A stretch of 64,000 nt of DNA from Lachnospiraceae bacterium MD335 (GCA_000403335.2 KE159628.1:913263-977262), one strand, 5' to 3'. Positions 1-9,004 are shown, counted from the first letter of the stretch. The notes: generated from the sequence alone by a model not told the origin. Program-made: numbers and translations.

Positions 1-20
1 CTTACATAAGTGTAAGATAT

Positions 21-66
21 AAAAGGAAAATGTAAGCTTAAAAAATGGCTTGCGTTTTCCTTTTTT
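21..66 (+). terminator. Rho-independent terminator of an upstream gene
   Basis: A 17-bp stem (21-37 with 48-64, two G-U pairs) with a 10-nt A-rich loop runs into a T-tract at 61-66. It ends a transcript entering from outside the window and insulates the ABC operon that begins at 135. Confidence 0.75.
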
Positions 67-134
67 GCTATTATATAGAAAAGAGCAGCAGCTGTGTTCA
101 AGGTTAGAAAAAAGATATGAGAGAGGTAGAGAGG

Positions 135-905
135 ATGTCAATTTTAGAGGTCAGAAATATTAGCAAAATTTATACAACGCGTTTTGGAAGTGCGAAAGTA
201 CAGGCGCTTTCCGATATGAATTTTTCCGTTGAGGAGGGAGAGTATGCGGCGATTATGGGCGAGTCCGGTTCGGGGAAGACGACGCTGTTAAACATTTTGG
301 CGTCGCTTGATAAGCCGACGGGCGGCGAAGTGCTGCTGAATGGTAAAAGTTTAACAATAATCCGGGAAAAAGAGCTGTCGGCGTTTCGGCGCGATAATCT
401 TGGATTTGTCTTTCAGGATTTTAACCTGTTGGACAACTTCTCCTTAAAGGACAATATTCTGCTGCCGTTGGTACTTCAGAAAAAAGCAGTTTCAGAAATG
501 GAGGAGCGTTTGGAGCCGATTGCAGAGCGGCTTGGAATTACGGAGCTGTTGGCAAAATACCCATACGAGGTTTCAGGCGGGCAAAAACAGCGGGCGGCGG
601 TGGCACGGGCAATTATCACAAAACCGCAGTTGATTCTTGCAGACGAGCCGACAGGGGCGCTTGATTCGAAGGCGGCGGCAGGATTGTTAAAGGTGTTTCG
701 TGAGATTAACGGTGACGGGCAGACAATTCTTATGGTGACGCACAGTATCAATGCGGCAAGCCATGCCAACCGTATTCTGTTTATAAAGGACGGCGAAGTA
801 TTCCACCAGTTGTATCGCGGAAATTTAACAAACGAGCAGCTTTATGTAAAAATATCGGACACGCTTACGGTGCTGTCACAAAAAACTAGGGGTGATGTGG
901 TATGA
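135..905 (+). CDS. ABC transporter ATP-binding protein, BceA/MacB-type
   Basis: ATPase subunit of an FtsX-type exporter, 256 aa from the ATG at 135, which has GAGAGG eight bases upstream; an in-frame ATG at 117 is less well placed. Walker A GESGSGKTT is at residues 42-50, the ABC signature VSGGQKQR at 147-153, Walker B LILADEPTGALD near 166-177 and the H-loop TH further on. The stop overlaps the ATG of the permease gene by 4 nt, so the two are coupled. Family knowledge: BceAB-type pairs confer resistance to or sense cell-wall antibiotics and usually sit beside a two-component system; none is visible here, but the upstream side lies outside the window. Confidence 0.9.
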   Translation: MSILEVRNISKIYTTRFGSAKVQALSDMNFSVEEGEYAAIMGESGSGKTTLLNILASLDKPTGGEVLLNGKSLTIIREKELSAFRRDNLGFVFQDFNLLDNFSLKDNILLPLVLQKKAVSEMEERLEPIAERLGITELLAKYPYEVSGGQKQRAAVARAIITKPQLILADEPTGALDSKAAAGLLKVFREINGDGQTILMVTHSINAASHANRILFIKDGEVFHQLYRGNLTNEQLYVKISDTLTVLSQKTRGDVV

Positions 906-2893
906 ATACGTTATATTACAGACTTGCCATGACAAATCTGAAAAACAACAGGCAGTTTTACCTGCCATATATACTGGTGGGAGTGGTATCCGCAATGATG
1001 TTTTATATCATGCGTGCCATTCAGGGAAATAAAGGAATTGACGCAATGCGCGGTTATGGAACGCTGAAAATCGTGCTGTTTTTGGGTGTTATCATCGTCG
1101 GACTGTGTACCTGTATTTTTCTGTTTTACACAAACAGTTTTGTCATGAAACGGCGGAAGAAAGAGCTTGGGGTTTATAATATTCTCGGCATGGAGAAAAA
1201 ACACATTGCGAAGGTGATGGCGTGGGAAGCGGTGATTTTGTATGGAATTTCGGTCGGCGGCGGGCTGGTGTTTGGGATTTTGTTTCACAAGTTTGTTGCA
1301 ATGTTTCTCTATCATCTGACAGGGCTGGCAGAAAGCATTCCGTTTTCCGTTTCGGGATGGGGGTGTTTGCAGACAATAGAACTTTTCGGCATGTTATATC
1401 TTGTGATGCTTTGTTACAACTTTTTTCAGGTAAAACTTGCCGATCCGATTGCGCTGCTGCACGGAACGTATGCAGGGGAGCGTGAGCCGAAGGCAAACTG
1501 GCTGTTTTCCGGATTAGGTGTAGGGTGCATTGTGACGGGATACTATCTTGCGTTGACGGTTTATGGCGTGATTGAGGCAGTCAATATGTTTTTTGTGGCG
1601 GTTCTTTTAGTGATAGCCGGAACATATGCGCTTTTTATTTCGGTGAGCATTGTCATTTTAAAGCTTCTGAAAAAGAATAAGAAATATTATTATCAGACGG
1701 CACATTTTATCACGGTTTCAGGTATGATTTACCGTATGAAGCGCAATGCAACCGGGCTTGCGAATATCTGTATTCTCTCGACAATGGTCCTTGTGATGAT
1801 TTCGACGACGGTGTGTCTGTATGCGGGCACGGAGGCTTCTTTGCAGAACAATTTTCCGAGAGAGATTAATGCGACCCTTTATTTTGACAGTGTGCCGGAT
1901 GACGCGGCGCAGGAATATCTGCGGGAGCAGATTGCGTCTGTGGCAGAAGAACAGGGGAGAAAAATGACACATGTGTCATATTATACGGATGTGGTGGCTG
2001 TAACACACAATGAGGCAAATGCGGTGGAGCGTTATGATAAAAACGCATCTTATGGTTTTTCGGATATGGGAATGCTCTATGTTATGACGAAAGAGGACTA
2101 TGAACTGTATGTGGGAGAACCGATTGACGAGCTGGAGCAGGGCGGCGTGCTGGTTGCGTCCTTGACGGATTTTTTATGGGATACGATAACAGTTTTCGGG
2201 CAGAACTATACCGTGGAGGGGCAGGCGGTGTTTCCCGACGACGCTCCTGACGGAGAGATGACGGATTTTTTGGGAAGTACAAACGTGCTTTATGTCATTG
2301 TGGCGGATGATGACGCGCTTAATCGGTTTTGCGTTCAGGATCAGGTGCAGTACCATATCGGTATCGAAACAGACGGAACGCAGGCGGAGCGAAAGGCATT
2401 TGTATCCGCGTTTCGAGGAGTGGTGGAAGATTGCAAAGCACAGTTGGGATTTACGACGGGATTGATTACTTCAAGGGTGGAGCAGCAGGAAATTTATTTG
2501 GAAATGAACGGCGGATTTTTGTTTCTAGGACTGTTTCTTGGCAGCATGTTTTTGATGATAACGGTGCTGATTATTTATTACAAGCAGATTTCGGAAGGAT
2601 TTGAGGACAGGGAGCGTTTTGCGATTATGACAAAAGTCGGCATGAGCCGCGACATGGTAAAATCCGCAATCCGCACGCAGATGCGCATGGTGTTTTTCCT
2701 TCCGATTACGGTTGCAGTCGTTCACCTTGCGATGGCGTTTCCGATGTTAAAGCTGATGATGCAGATTTTCGGCTTGGCAAATGTACCGTTGTTTGTCGGC
2801 TGTCTGATTGCGACGGCGGCAGTGTTTGCAGTGATTTATTTTATCGTGTTCCGGGTTACGTCGGGGAGTTATTACCGGCTGGTGTATCGGTAA
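902..2893 (+). CDS. FtsX-like permease of a BceAB-type ABC transporter
   Basis: A 663-aa membrane protein whose start overlaps the end of the ATPase gene (ATGA arrangement). Hydrophobic segments cluster at the N-terminus, the middle and the C-terminus, with a large hydrophilic stretch of about 200 residues (roughly 310-510) before the last three helices. That is the BceB layout: ten helices and an extracytoplasmic domain between helices 7 and 8. It probably works with the preceding ATPase in bacitracin-like peptide defence; the substrate cannot be read from sequence. The following gene starts 93 nt downstream without a clear terminator. Confidence 0.88.
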   Translation: MNTLYYRLAMTNLKNNRQFYLPYILVGVVSAMMFYIMRAIQGNKGIDAMRGYGTLKIVLFLGVIIVGLCTCIFLFYTNSFVMKRRKKELGVYNILGMEKKHIAKVMAWEAVILYGISVGGGLVFGILFHKFVAMFLYHLTGLAESIPFSVSGWGCLQTIELFGMLYLVMLCYNFFQVKLADPIALLHGTYAGEREPKANWLFSGLGVGCIVTGYYLALTVYGVIEAVNMFFVAVLLVIAGTYALFISVSIVILKLLKKNKKYYYQTAHFITVSGMIYRMKRNATGLANICILSTMVLVMISTTVCLYAGTEASLQNNFPREINATLYFDSVPDDAAQEYLREQIASVAEEQGRKMTHVSYYTDVVAVTHNEANAVERYDKNASYGFSDMGMLYVMTKEDYELYVGEPIDELEQGGVLVASLTDFLWDTITVFGQNYTVEGQAVFPDDAPDGEMTDFLGSTNVLYVIVADDDALNRFCVQDQVQYHIGIETDGTQAERKAFVSAFRGVVEDCKAQLGFTTGLITSRVEQQEIYLEMNGGFLFLGLFLGSMFLMITVLIIYYKQISEGFEDRERFAIMTKVGMSRDMVKSAIRTQMRMVFFLPITVAVVHLAMAFPMLKLMMQIFGLANVPLFVGCLIATAAVFAVIYFIVFRVTSGSYYRLVYR

Positions 2894-2986
2894 GGATGCG
2901 GCAGGGACCGGCAAAACGTTATACTTGATGAAACCGGCAAAATGTGGTAACGTAAGTAGGAACAGTGTATAAGGAGGAAAATCACT

Positions 2987-4177
2987 ATGGTTTCACAAAA
3001 ATATAAGGACATGCTCGGTGCAAAGTCGGTTATCAGGGAGTTGTCAGAGTGGGCAGGAAGGCGTGCGAAGGAAGTCGGCGCGGAGAATGTGTTTGATTTT
3101 AGTCTTGGCAATCCGTCCGTTCCGGTTCCGCAGGAGTTTACGGACAGAATGATAGAACTTTTACAGACGAAAGATACAATGGAGCTGCACGGTTACAGTC
3201 AGTCGCAGGGGATTTTACCTGTCCGTCAAAAGTTTGCGGAGTTTTTGAATAAGAAGTATGATATGAATTACACGGCAGAACATTTGTTTATGACAACGGG
3301 CGCGGCGGGTGCGGTGGCGCATGCGGCGAGAGTTGTGACGCAGCCGGGGGATGAGGTGATTACGTTTGCACCGTATTTTCCGGAATATAATCATTATATT
3401 AATCAGACGGGTGCTGTTTTGAAGGTTGTGCCTGCGGATACAAAGCAGTTTCAGATTAATTTTGAGGAGTTCGAAAAACTTTTAAATCCAAAGACAATGG
3501 CAGTGCTCATTAACACGCCGAACAATCCGTCGGGTACGGTATATTCGACGGAAACATTAAAGCGGCTTGCAGCGGTTTTGGAGGAAAAGCAGAAGGAATA
3601 CGGACATGATATTTTTATCATTTCGGACGAGCCGTACAGGGAAATTATTTTTGAGGGCGTGGACGCGCCGTATGTGTCGAAGTTTTATGATAACACGCTT
3701 TCCTGCTATTCGTTTGCGAAGTCAATGTCTATTCCGGGCGAGCGTCTCGGGTATGTGGCGGCAAACCCGAAGTGTACGGACAGCGGACTGATTTCCGTGA
3801 TGTGCGCGCAGATTTCAAGGGGTATCGGTCATAATTGCCCGCCGTCAATCATACAGATAGCAGTAGCCGATGTGCTTGGCGTGACGTCGGATTTGTCTGT
3901 GTATGAAAAGAACATGAATATCATTTATGACACGCTTGTCAGTTTAGGGTTTGAGGTGGTAAAACCGGGCGGAACGTTCTACATTTTCCCGAAAGCGCTT
4001 GAGGCGGATTCGGTTGCATTCTGCAAAAAGGCGCTGGATTACGATTTGGTGCTTGTTCCGGCGGATTCGTTCGGATGTCCGGGATATTTCAGAATGGCAT
4101 ATTGTGTCGAAACACAAAAGGTGGAGCGTGCAATGGCGGCGCTGCGTAAATTTGTCGAAACAGAATATAGCATGTAA
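2987..4177 (+). CDS. PLP-dependent class I/II aminotransferase
   Basis: A 396-aa fold-type I aminotransferase. Visible are the NTPNNPSGTVY segment (177-187), the SDEPYREI aspartate region near 213 and the Schiff-base lysine in YSFAKSMSIPGER (K245), which also contains the phosphate-binding arginine. RBS AGGAGG at 2971-2976 precedes the ATG. The family includes aspartate, alanine and aromatic aminotransferases; specificity cannot be assigned. It stands between the ABC exporter and uppP, apparently functionally unrelated to both. Confidence 0.88.
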   Translation: MVSQKYKDMLGAKSVIRELSEWAGRRAKEVGAENVFDFSLGNPSVPVPQEFTDRMIELLQTKDTMELHGYSQSQGILPVRQKFAEFLNKKYDMNYTAEHLFMTTGAAGAVAHAARVVTQPGDEVITFAPYFPEYNHYINQTGAVLKVVPADTKQFQINFEEFEKLLNPKTMAVLINTPNNPSGTVYSTETLKRLAAVLEEKQKEYGHDIFIISDEPYREIIFEGVDAPYVSKFYDNTLSCYSFAKSMSIPGERLGYVAANPKCTDSGLISVMCAQISRGIGHNCPPSIIQIAVADVLGVTSDLSVYEKNMNIIYDTLVSLGFEVVKPGGTFYIFPKALEADSVAFCKKALDYDLVLVPADSFGCPGYFRMAYCVETQKVERAMAALRKFVETEYSM

Positions 4178-4182
4178 ACGAC

Positions 4183-4278
4183 TTCTAAATGACTATGCGC
4201 CATAAGACGCAAAGCTAAAAAGTACGAAGTTTCATGCAGCAAGCTTGTGTGAACACAAGCTTGTATAGGGAGATAGAT
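4183..4278 (+). repeat. Intergenic element with perfect hairpin before uppP
   Basis: The 100-nt spacer before uppP carries a perfect 11-bp stem (4240-4250 with 4253-4263, two-base loop GA) ending five bases from the AGGGAG ribosome binding site. The stretch before it (TTCTAA, AGACGC, CTAAAAAG, CATGC in this order) recurs in the same order before araD (39704-39790), and the CATGCAG-hairpin part resembles 18276-18305. This looks like a weak dispersed leader element; no terminator T-tract is present. Confidence 0.45.
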
Positions 4279-5115
4279 ATGATAGAGATTTTTAAAGCGA
4301 TTATGTTTGGAATTGTTGAGGGTATTACCGAATGGCTGCCGGTCAGCAGTACGGGGCATATGATTATTCTTGATGAGTTTATCAAGCTGGACTGCACGCC
4401 GGAATTTTTGGAGATGTTTCTTGTGGTGATACAGCTTGGCGCGATTATGGCAGTGGTGCTTTTGTTTTGGGGAAAGATTTTTCCGTTTCAGTTTAAGGAT
4501 AAGTCAAAGCCTGTGATTGAGATGGATAAGATTATGCTGTGGCTGAAAATTGCGGTCGCGTGCGTTCCTGCGGCGATTGTGGGACTGCTGTTTGACGATT
4601 TGTGCGAAGAGTTGTTTTATCATGCGATTTCGGTTGCGATTGCGCTGATTGTGTTTGGCGTGGCATTTATTATTGTGGAACGGAAGAATAAGGGAAAGGG
4701 CGCCAAAATAAAGGCGCTGGACGACATTACGTTCCGCACGGCGCTGATTATCGGACTGTTTCAGCTGATTGCCGCAATTTTTCCGGGAACCTCGCGTTCG
4801 GGAGCGACGATTGTGGGCGCGCTGTTAATCGGCGTGTCGCGTAGCGTAGCGGCGGAGTTTACGTTTTTCTTGGCAATTCCGGTGATGTTTGGGGCAAGTC
4901 TTTTGAAAATTGTTAAATTTGGGTTTTCATTTACCGGCGAGGAGGTATGCATTCTGCTTGTCGGGATGGTGGTCGCGTTTGCGGTGTCGGTGTTTGTAAT
5001 AAAGTTTTTGATGGATTATATCAAAAAGCATGATTTTCAAGTATTTGGCTGGTACCGGATTGCGCTTGGGATTGTGGTGATTGCGCTTGGCGTGGGGGGC
5101 GTGATTACGGTATAA
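4279..5115 (+). CDS. uppP: Undecaprenyl-diphosphatase UppP (BacA family)
   Basis: A polytopic membrane protein of 278 aa from ATG 4279 (MIEIFKAI), preceded by AGGGAG. It has the family hallmarks: the N-terminal G(I/V)VEGITEWLPVSSTGH motif near residues 12-28 and the PGTSRSG motif near 170-176. It dephosphorylates undecaprenyl diphosphate to recycle the lipid carrier of peptidoglycan and wall polymer synthesis and gives bacitracin tolerance, so it fits thematically with the BceAB-like exporter upstream. A terminator follows directly. Confidence 0.95.
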   Translation: MIEIFKAIMFGIVEGITEWLPVSSTGHMIILDEFIKLDCTPEFLEMFLVVIQLGAIMAVVLLFWGKIFPFQFKDKSKPVIEMDKIMLWLKIAVACVPAAIVGLLFDDLCEELFYHAISVAIALIVFGVAFIIVERKNKGKGAKIKALDDITFRTALIIGLFQLIAAIFPGTSRSGATIVGALLIGVSRSVAAEFTFFLAIPVMFGASLLKIVKFGFSFTGEEVCILLVGMVVAFAVSVFVIKFLMDYIKKHDFQVFGWYRIALGIVVIALGVGGVITV

Positions 5116-5126
5116 ATAAAATGTTA

Positions 5127-5164
5127 AGCGGAGAATGGATGTTCGCATTCTCCGCTGTTATTTT
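5127..5164 (+). terminator. Terminator of uppP
   Basis: An 11-bp stem (5127-5137 with 5146-5156) is followed by TGTTATTTT. The last T residues are also the start of a 32-nt repeat shared with position 31010, which follows a terminator there too. Confidence 0.8.
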
Positions 5165-5192
5165 ATGCACACGGGCACCCAAAGGAAATATG
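5161..5192 (+). repeat. Dispersed 32-nt post-terminator repeat, copy 1
   Basis: These 32 bases (TTTTATGCACACGGG... ending in AAATATG) are identical to 31010-31041. Both copies begin in the T-tract of a rho-independent terminator and share orientation. Copy 1 lacks the downstream GGGTGTCC arm that pairs with GGGCACCC in copy 2, so it looks like a truncated copy. Confidence 0.7.
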
Positions 5193-5266
5193 CCGGCAAG
5201 GTGATGTTTTTCGATTCGATTTGTTATATAATGGAGATAAAAAGAAATACAAGGATGTCATGGCAG

Positions 5267-5432
5267 ATGCGGTGGGGAATTTTGGCGACAGGAAACACTG
5301 CGGGAAAATTTGCGTCAACCATTCTTGCGATGGAAAACGAAAGGGAGACACTTGCGGCAGCCGGACACCATTCCGACAAGCGCAGGTCCTCCCGGAAGAA
5401 GGCGTCAAAAGGAGAGGATTACAATGACAAAG
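5267..5432 (+). pseudogene. N-terminal fragment of a Gfo/Idh/MocA-type oxidoreductase
   Basis: From ATG 5267 the translation begins MRWGILATGNTAGKFA, the Rossmann-fold start typical of Gfo/Idh/MocA dehydrogenases (GxxGxxA-like nucleotide-binding loop), and continues for about 40 residues before similarity fades. The open frame then runs into unrelated DNA at about 5430. No catalytic domain follows, so this is a remnant of about 10% of a normal 330-350-aa gene, probably left by a deletion joining two gene ends. Confidence 0.6.
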
Positions 5433-5433
5433 T

Positions 5434-5919
5434 AGTCCGGACATTGCCCGTGTGTTTTACCGTGCGGGATATATTGAAAGTTGGGGACGCGGAATACAAA
5501 AAATTTGCGATGCGTGTAAAGCTTTAGGAGCGAAAGAGCCAGAATATATATTGTACATGGTGCGGATATTATGGTGAAGTTTAAGGCATTGCAAAGCACC
5601 AAAACAGAAAATATTGAATGTGTAAAGCCTTAAAATGAAGCTTTGAAAGTAAAAAATGTGGGTAGCATAAAAGAAAAAGCCGGTTAAATCGGACAAAAAC
5701 CCGATGAAAGCCGATAGAAAACAAATGATTATAAGATACGTGTCAGAAAACGGCTCCATTACAAATAAGGAAGCAAAAGAATTATTAGACTTGGCAGCTT
5801 CCACGACGAAAAGAATTTTAAAGTAAATGTCAGAAGAAGGACTTCTGACTGCGGAAGGTGAATATAAAGCAAGAAAGTATCTATTGAACTCCCCGCCCCA
5901 TTCTGTTAAGATGAAATAG
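5434..5919 (+). pseudogene. Remnant of an AlbA_2/COG2865-type ATP-binding regulator (C-terminal part)
   Basis: Frame 5434-5560 reads SPDIARVFYRAGYIESWGRG then QKICDACK, the characteristic GYIESWGRGI block of Schlafen/AlbA_2-like transcriptional regulators. A frameshift near 5550 continues as GADIMVKFKALQ and stops at about 5633. After in-frame stops, 5700-5919 encodes a winged-helix tail (SENGSITNKEAKELLDLA, then EEGLLTAEG) interrupted by a TAA near 5824. Order and spacing match the C-terminal half of one gene that has lost its N-terminus and collected at least one frameshift and several stops. Confidence 0.65.
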
Positions 5920-6005
5920 CACGCGAACCAAACGGCGAAACAGCGCATATTTTATATATAAAAATACTGTTCAAAAATAGATACACAAAATAGGTTGGTG
6001 TTAAT

Positions 6006-7163
6006 ATGAATGAAGTTTATCTTGACAATTCGGCGACCACAAGATGTCTGCCGGAAGTTGCTGCACTAATGACACATATCATGTGCGAGGATTACGGAAA
6101 CCCGTCAAGCATGCATAAAAAGGGCGTGGAAGCCGAAAAATATGTACGTTATTCCAAAGAAACCATCGCAAAAAGTTTAAAGGTTCAGGAAAAGGAAATC
6201 CTATTTACATCCTGCGGAACAGAGTCGGACAATATTGCGCTGATTGGCGGCGCATACGCGAATTACAGAGCCGGAAGACATATCATCACGACGCGGATTG
6301 AGCACCCTGCCGTTTTGCAGACCTGTGCATATTTGGAGGAGCAGGGCTTTGAAGTGACGTACCTCCCCGTCAATGAAAACGGCGTGATAAAGCTCAGTGA
6401 TTTGGAACGCGCAATGACACGAAATACAATTCTCGTGTCGATTATGCATGTCAACAATGAAATCGGTTCCATACAGCCGATTGCGGAGGCAGGCGCGTTG
6501 ATTAAGCGGATGAACCCGAATACGCTGTTCCATGTAGACGCGATACAAAGCTACGGAAAGTGCCGCATTTATCCCAAGCGCATGAACATCGACCTTTTGT
6601 CGGTGAGCGCTCACAAGATACATGGTCCAAAGGGTGTCGGATTTTTATATATCAGCGAAAAAGCGAAAGTGCGTCCTATTCTTTTTGGCGGCGGACAGCA
6701 GCGCGGTATGCGTTCCGGTACGGAGAACGTTCCCGGTATCGCGGGAATGGCAAAAGCAGTAGAACAGGTTTATATGGACCTTGATTCGAAAGTCAATCAG
6801 TTGTATCGTATAAGAGAGCGTTTTATACAGGGTGTCAGCAGGATTGAAGGAATTAAAATTAACGGCTGTCAGGGCGCAGAGAGTGCGCCGCATATTGTCA
6901 GCGTATCTATACAGGGCGTGCGCAGCGAGGTGATGCTGCATGCGCTTGAGGATAAGGGCATTTATGTTTCGGCAGGAAGCGCCTGCTCATCCAATAAGCC
7001 TGCAATTTCAGCAACGTTAAAGGCAATCGGTATCGAGAAACAGTACCTTGACTCGACAATCCGTTTCAGCTTCAGCATGTTTACAACAGAAGAGGAGATT
7101 GATTATACCATAATGTGCATGGGCGAGCTGATCCCGATGCTGCGGCATTATACACGGCACTAG
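6006..7163 (+). CDS. Cysteine desulfurase, NifS/IscS family
   Basis: A PLP enzyme of 385 aa that removes sulfur from cysteine as a protein persulfide. SAHKIHGPKG holds the Schiff-base lysine (K204) and SAGSACSSN carries the catalytic cysteine (C327); N-terminal YLDNSATT is typical. It lies 127 nt upstream of thiI with no terminator between, the arrangement in which a dedicated desulfurase (NifZ type in Bacillus) feeds sulfur to ThiI for 4-thiouridine in tRNA. This role is an inference from context; a general Fe-S role is less likely because no iscU/sufU is near. Confidence 0.92.
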   Translation: MNEVYLDNSATTRCLPEVAALMTHIMCEDYGNPSSMHKKGVEAEKYVRYSKETIAKSLKVQEKEILFTSCGTESDNIALIGGAYANYRAGRHIITTRIEHPAVLQTCAYLEEQGFEVTYLPVNENGVIKLSDLERAMTRNTILVSIMHVNNEIGSIQPIAEAGALIKRMNPNTLFHVDAIQSYGKCRIYPKRMNIDLLSVSAHKIHGPKGVGFLYISEKAKVRPILFGGGQQRGMRSGTENVPGIAGMAKAVEQVYMDLDSKVNQLYRIRERFIQGVSRIEGIKINGCQGAESAPHIVSVSIQGVRSEVMLHALEDKGIYVSAGSACSSNKPAISATLKAIGIEKQYLDSTIRFSFSMFTTEEEIDYTIMCMGELIPMLRHYTRH

Positions 7164-7209
7164 TGGGAAAACTACAAGTATTTTTACAGGTTACATTACA
7201 CGGAGGAAA

Positions 7210-7290
7210 GGTTGAAAATTAAAATTTTCAACCGGCAAATTTGTGCTCACGCTCAAATTCGCACGCTGAGAAAGGAGCATGGTTATAATC
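7210..7290 (+). repeat. Two-hairpin start-codon-proximal element, copy a (thiI leader)
   Basis: Hairpin 1 is a perfect 10-bp stem (7210-7219 with 7224-7233, loop TAAA). Hairpin 2 pairs GCAAATTTG (7235-7243) with CAAATTCGC (7254-7262) around TGCTCACGCT. Then ACGCTGAGAAAGGAGCATGG supplies the Shine-Dalgarno and runs to the thiI ATG at 7291. The same architecture recurs at 13234, 22612, 31361 (minus), 40573 and 47068. Confidence 0.75.
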
Positions 7291-8481
7291 ATGGAATACA
7301 AAGCATTTTTAATAAAATACGCGGAAATCGGCGTAAAAGGAAAAAACAGATATTTATTTGAAGACAGACTATGTGACCAAATCCGCTATGCGCTAAAGCG
7401 GTGCGACGGTGCGTTTGATGTGACAAAATCACAGGGCAGAATTTACGTGAACGCAGACGGGGATTACGATTACGACGAGGTTGTCGAAAACCTGAAAACC
7501 GTGTTCGGCGTCACGGGCATCTGTCCCGTTGTTCAGTTTGCCGACGAGGGCTTTGAAAAGCTTTGCGAGGACGTGATACAATATATGGATGAAGTTTATC
7601 CGGACAAAAATATTACGTTTAAAGTGGAAGCGCGGCGCGCAAGAAAGAATTATCCAAAGGATTCAATGGAAATCAACCGCGAAATCGGAGAGGCGCTGTT
7701 AAAGGCATTTCCCGAAATCAGGGTGGATGTGCATAAACCGGATGTGCTGTTAAGAATCGAGATTCGTGAAAAAATTAACGTATACTCCGTTGTCATCGCG
7801 GGACCGGGCGGACTTCCAATCGGCACGAACGGAAAAGGCACGCTTCTGCTTTCCGGCGGTATTGATTCACCCGTAGCAGGCTATATGATTGCAAAGCGCG
7901 GCGTTAAAATTGACGCGGTGTATTTTAGTGCACCGCCTTATACCAGTGAGCGTGCAACGCAAAAAGTCATGGACCTTGCCAAAATCGTGTCAAAATACAG
8001 CGGACCGATTACGCTCCACATTATCAATTTTACGGACATTCAGCTATATATTTATGATAAGTGCCCGCATGATGAGCTGACAATTATTATGCGCCGATAC
8101 ATGATGCGCATTGCGCAGACGATTGCGGAAAAAAGCGGAAGCTTAGGACTGATTACGGGCGAGAGTATCGGGCAGGTGGCGTCGCAGACCATGCAGTCTT
8201 TGATGGCAACAAACGATGTGTGCACCATGCCTGTTTACCGACCATTAATCGGCATGGATAAACAGGAGATAGTGGAAATTTCGGAAAAAATTGACACCTA
8301 TGAAACGTCGATTTTGCCATATGAGGACTGCTGTACCATTTTTGTGGCAAAGCATCCGGTAACAAAACCGAATTTGAATGTAATCCGTATCCATGAGAAT
8401 AATCTTGAGGAGCGGATTGAGGAGCTTATGCAGACCGCTTTGGAAACGGAAGAGGTTGTGGAGATTAAATGGGAAGTGTAA
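7291..8481 (+). CDS. thiI: tRNA 4-thiouridine synthase ThiI
   Basis: The 396-aa protein has an N-terminal ferredoxin-like/THUMP region and a PP-loop ATPase domain (LLLSGGIDSPVAGYM near residues 184-198). It adenylates U8 of tRNA and installs sulfur donated by a cysteine desulfurase, here most likely the one immediately upstream. There is no C-terminal rhodanese domain, as is normal for Firmicutes. ATG 7291 (MEYKAFLIKYAEIG) matches the usual family start; an in-frame ATG at 7279 lies inside the leader repeat only one base after the GGAG and is unlikely. Confidence 0.95.
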   Translation: MEYKAFLIKYAEIGVKGKNRYLFEDRLCDQIRYALKRCDGAFDVTKSQGRIYVNADGDYDYDEVVENLKTVFGVTGICPVVQFADEGFEKLCEDVIQYMDEVYPDKNITFKVEARRARKNYPKDSMEINREIGEALLKAFPEIRVDVHKPDVLLRIEIREKINVYSVVIAGPGGLPIGTNGKGTLLLSGGIDSPVAGYMIAKRGVKIDAVYFSAPPYTSERATQKVMDLAKIVSKYSGPITLHIINFTDIQLYIYDKCPHDELTIIMRRYMMRIAQTIAEKSGSLGLITGESIGQVASQTMQSLMATNDVCTMPVYRPLIGMDKQEIVEISEKIDTYETSILPYEDCCTIFVAKHPVTKPNLNVIRIHENNLEERIEELMQTALETEEVVEIKWEV

Positions 8482-8484
8482 AAA

Positions 8485-8522
8485 AATCAGGTACAGAATT
8501 TGATCTGTACCTGATAAGCTTT
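8485..8522. terminator. Bidirectional terminator between thiI and the HPr-like gene
   Basis: A perfect 12-bp stem (8486-8497 with 8504-8515, loop ATTTGA) has a T-run on the plus strand after 8518 and a seven-T run on the minus strand (8480-8486 read in reverse). It serves both convergent genes. Confidence 0.85.
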
Positions 8523-8556
8523 TTCAGAAATTCAATTTTTAATCGAACACTTCAAA

Positions 8557-8787
8557 CTAAACTAAGTAAGGATTTAATACTTCCATAATCTCGGCTGCGT
8601 CGCCCTCGGTATGGATATTTAAGTCGATCTGTTTTGATAAATCTAAGCTGAAAATTCCCATAATTGACTTTGCATCGATGACATATCTGCCGGAAACAAG
8701 GTCGAAGTCGTAATCAAACTTAGTAATATCATTAACAAAGGACTTAACCTTATCAATCGAGTTTAAAGAAATCTGAACTGTTTTCAT
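8557..8787 (-). CDS. HPr-like protein lacking the catalytic histidine
   Basis: A 76-aa protein with the length and pattern of the phosphocarrier HPr, including AKSIMGIFSLD (the KSIMG segment around the regulatory Ser46 of HPr, here S41). The GLHARPA segment with the PEP-phosphorylated His15 is absent: the corresponding region reads NSIDKVKSFVN. It therefore cannot act as a PTS phosphocarrier in the usual way; a Crh-like regulatory role is an inference. RBS AAAGGAGG lies just upstream (8796-8803 reversed). Single-gene unit, convergent with thiI. Confidence 0.75.
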   Translation of the reverse strand: MKTVQISLNSIDKVKSFVNDITKFDYDFDLVSGRYVIDAKSIMGIFSLDLSKQIDLNIHTEGDAAEIMEVLNPYLV

Positions 8788-9004
8788 TTCAAAATACCTC
8801 CTTTATTGTTTGCGTTTTCACCTATTATAATAAAGGTAAACCTTGGAAAAGTCAACCAAAGTTAAAAAACAGTTTCAATGAAAATTGACAAAAAAAAGTC
8901 AAAAAAATATACAGGTTGACATGCGAAGTACAAATGTGCCAATAAAAATCAGGTTTTTTTGGAAATATACAGCAACAGTTTTGCAAAAAGAGAGGAGAAT
9001 ACCA

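Noticed and set aside
5135-5527. A 130-codon plus-strand gene
   Set aside because: It starts in a terminator, crosses the 32-nt repeat and joins pieces of two decayed genes; only the fragments are meaningful.
7279-7290. Upstream start codons within the leader elements (7279, 22681, 52791)
   Set aside because: They lie one or a few bases after the Shine-Dalgarno and add residues that are not part of the protein families; the ATG 12 bases later is used.
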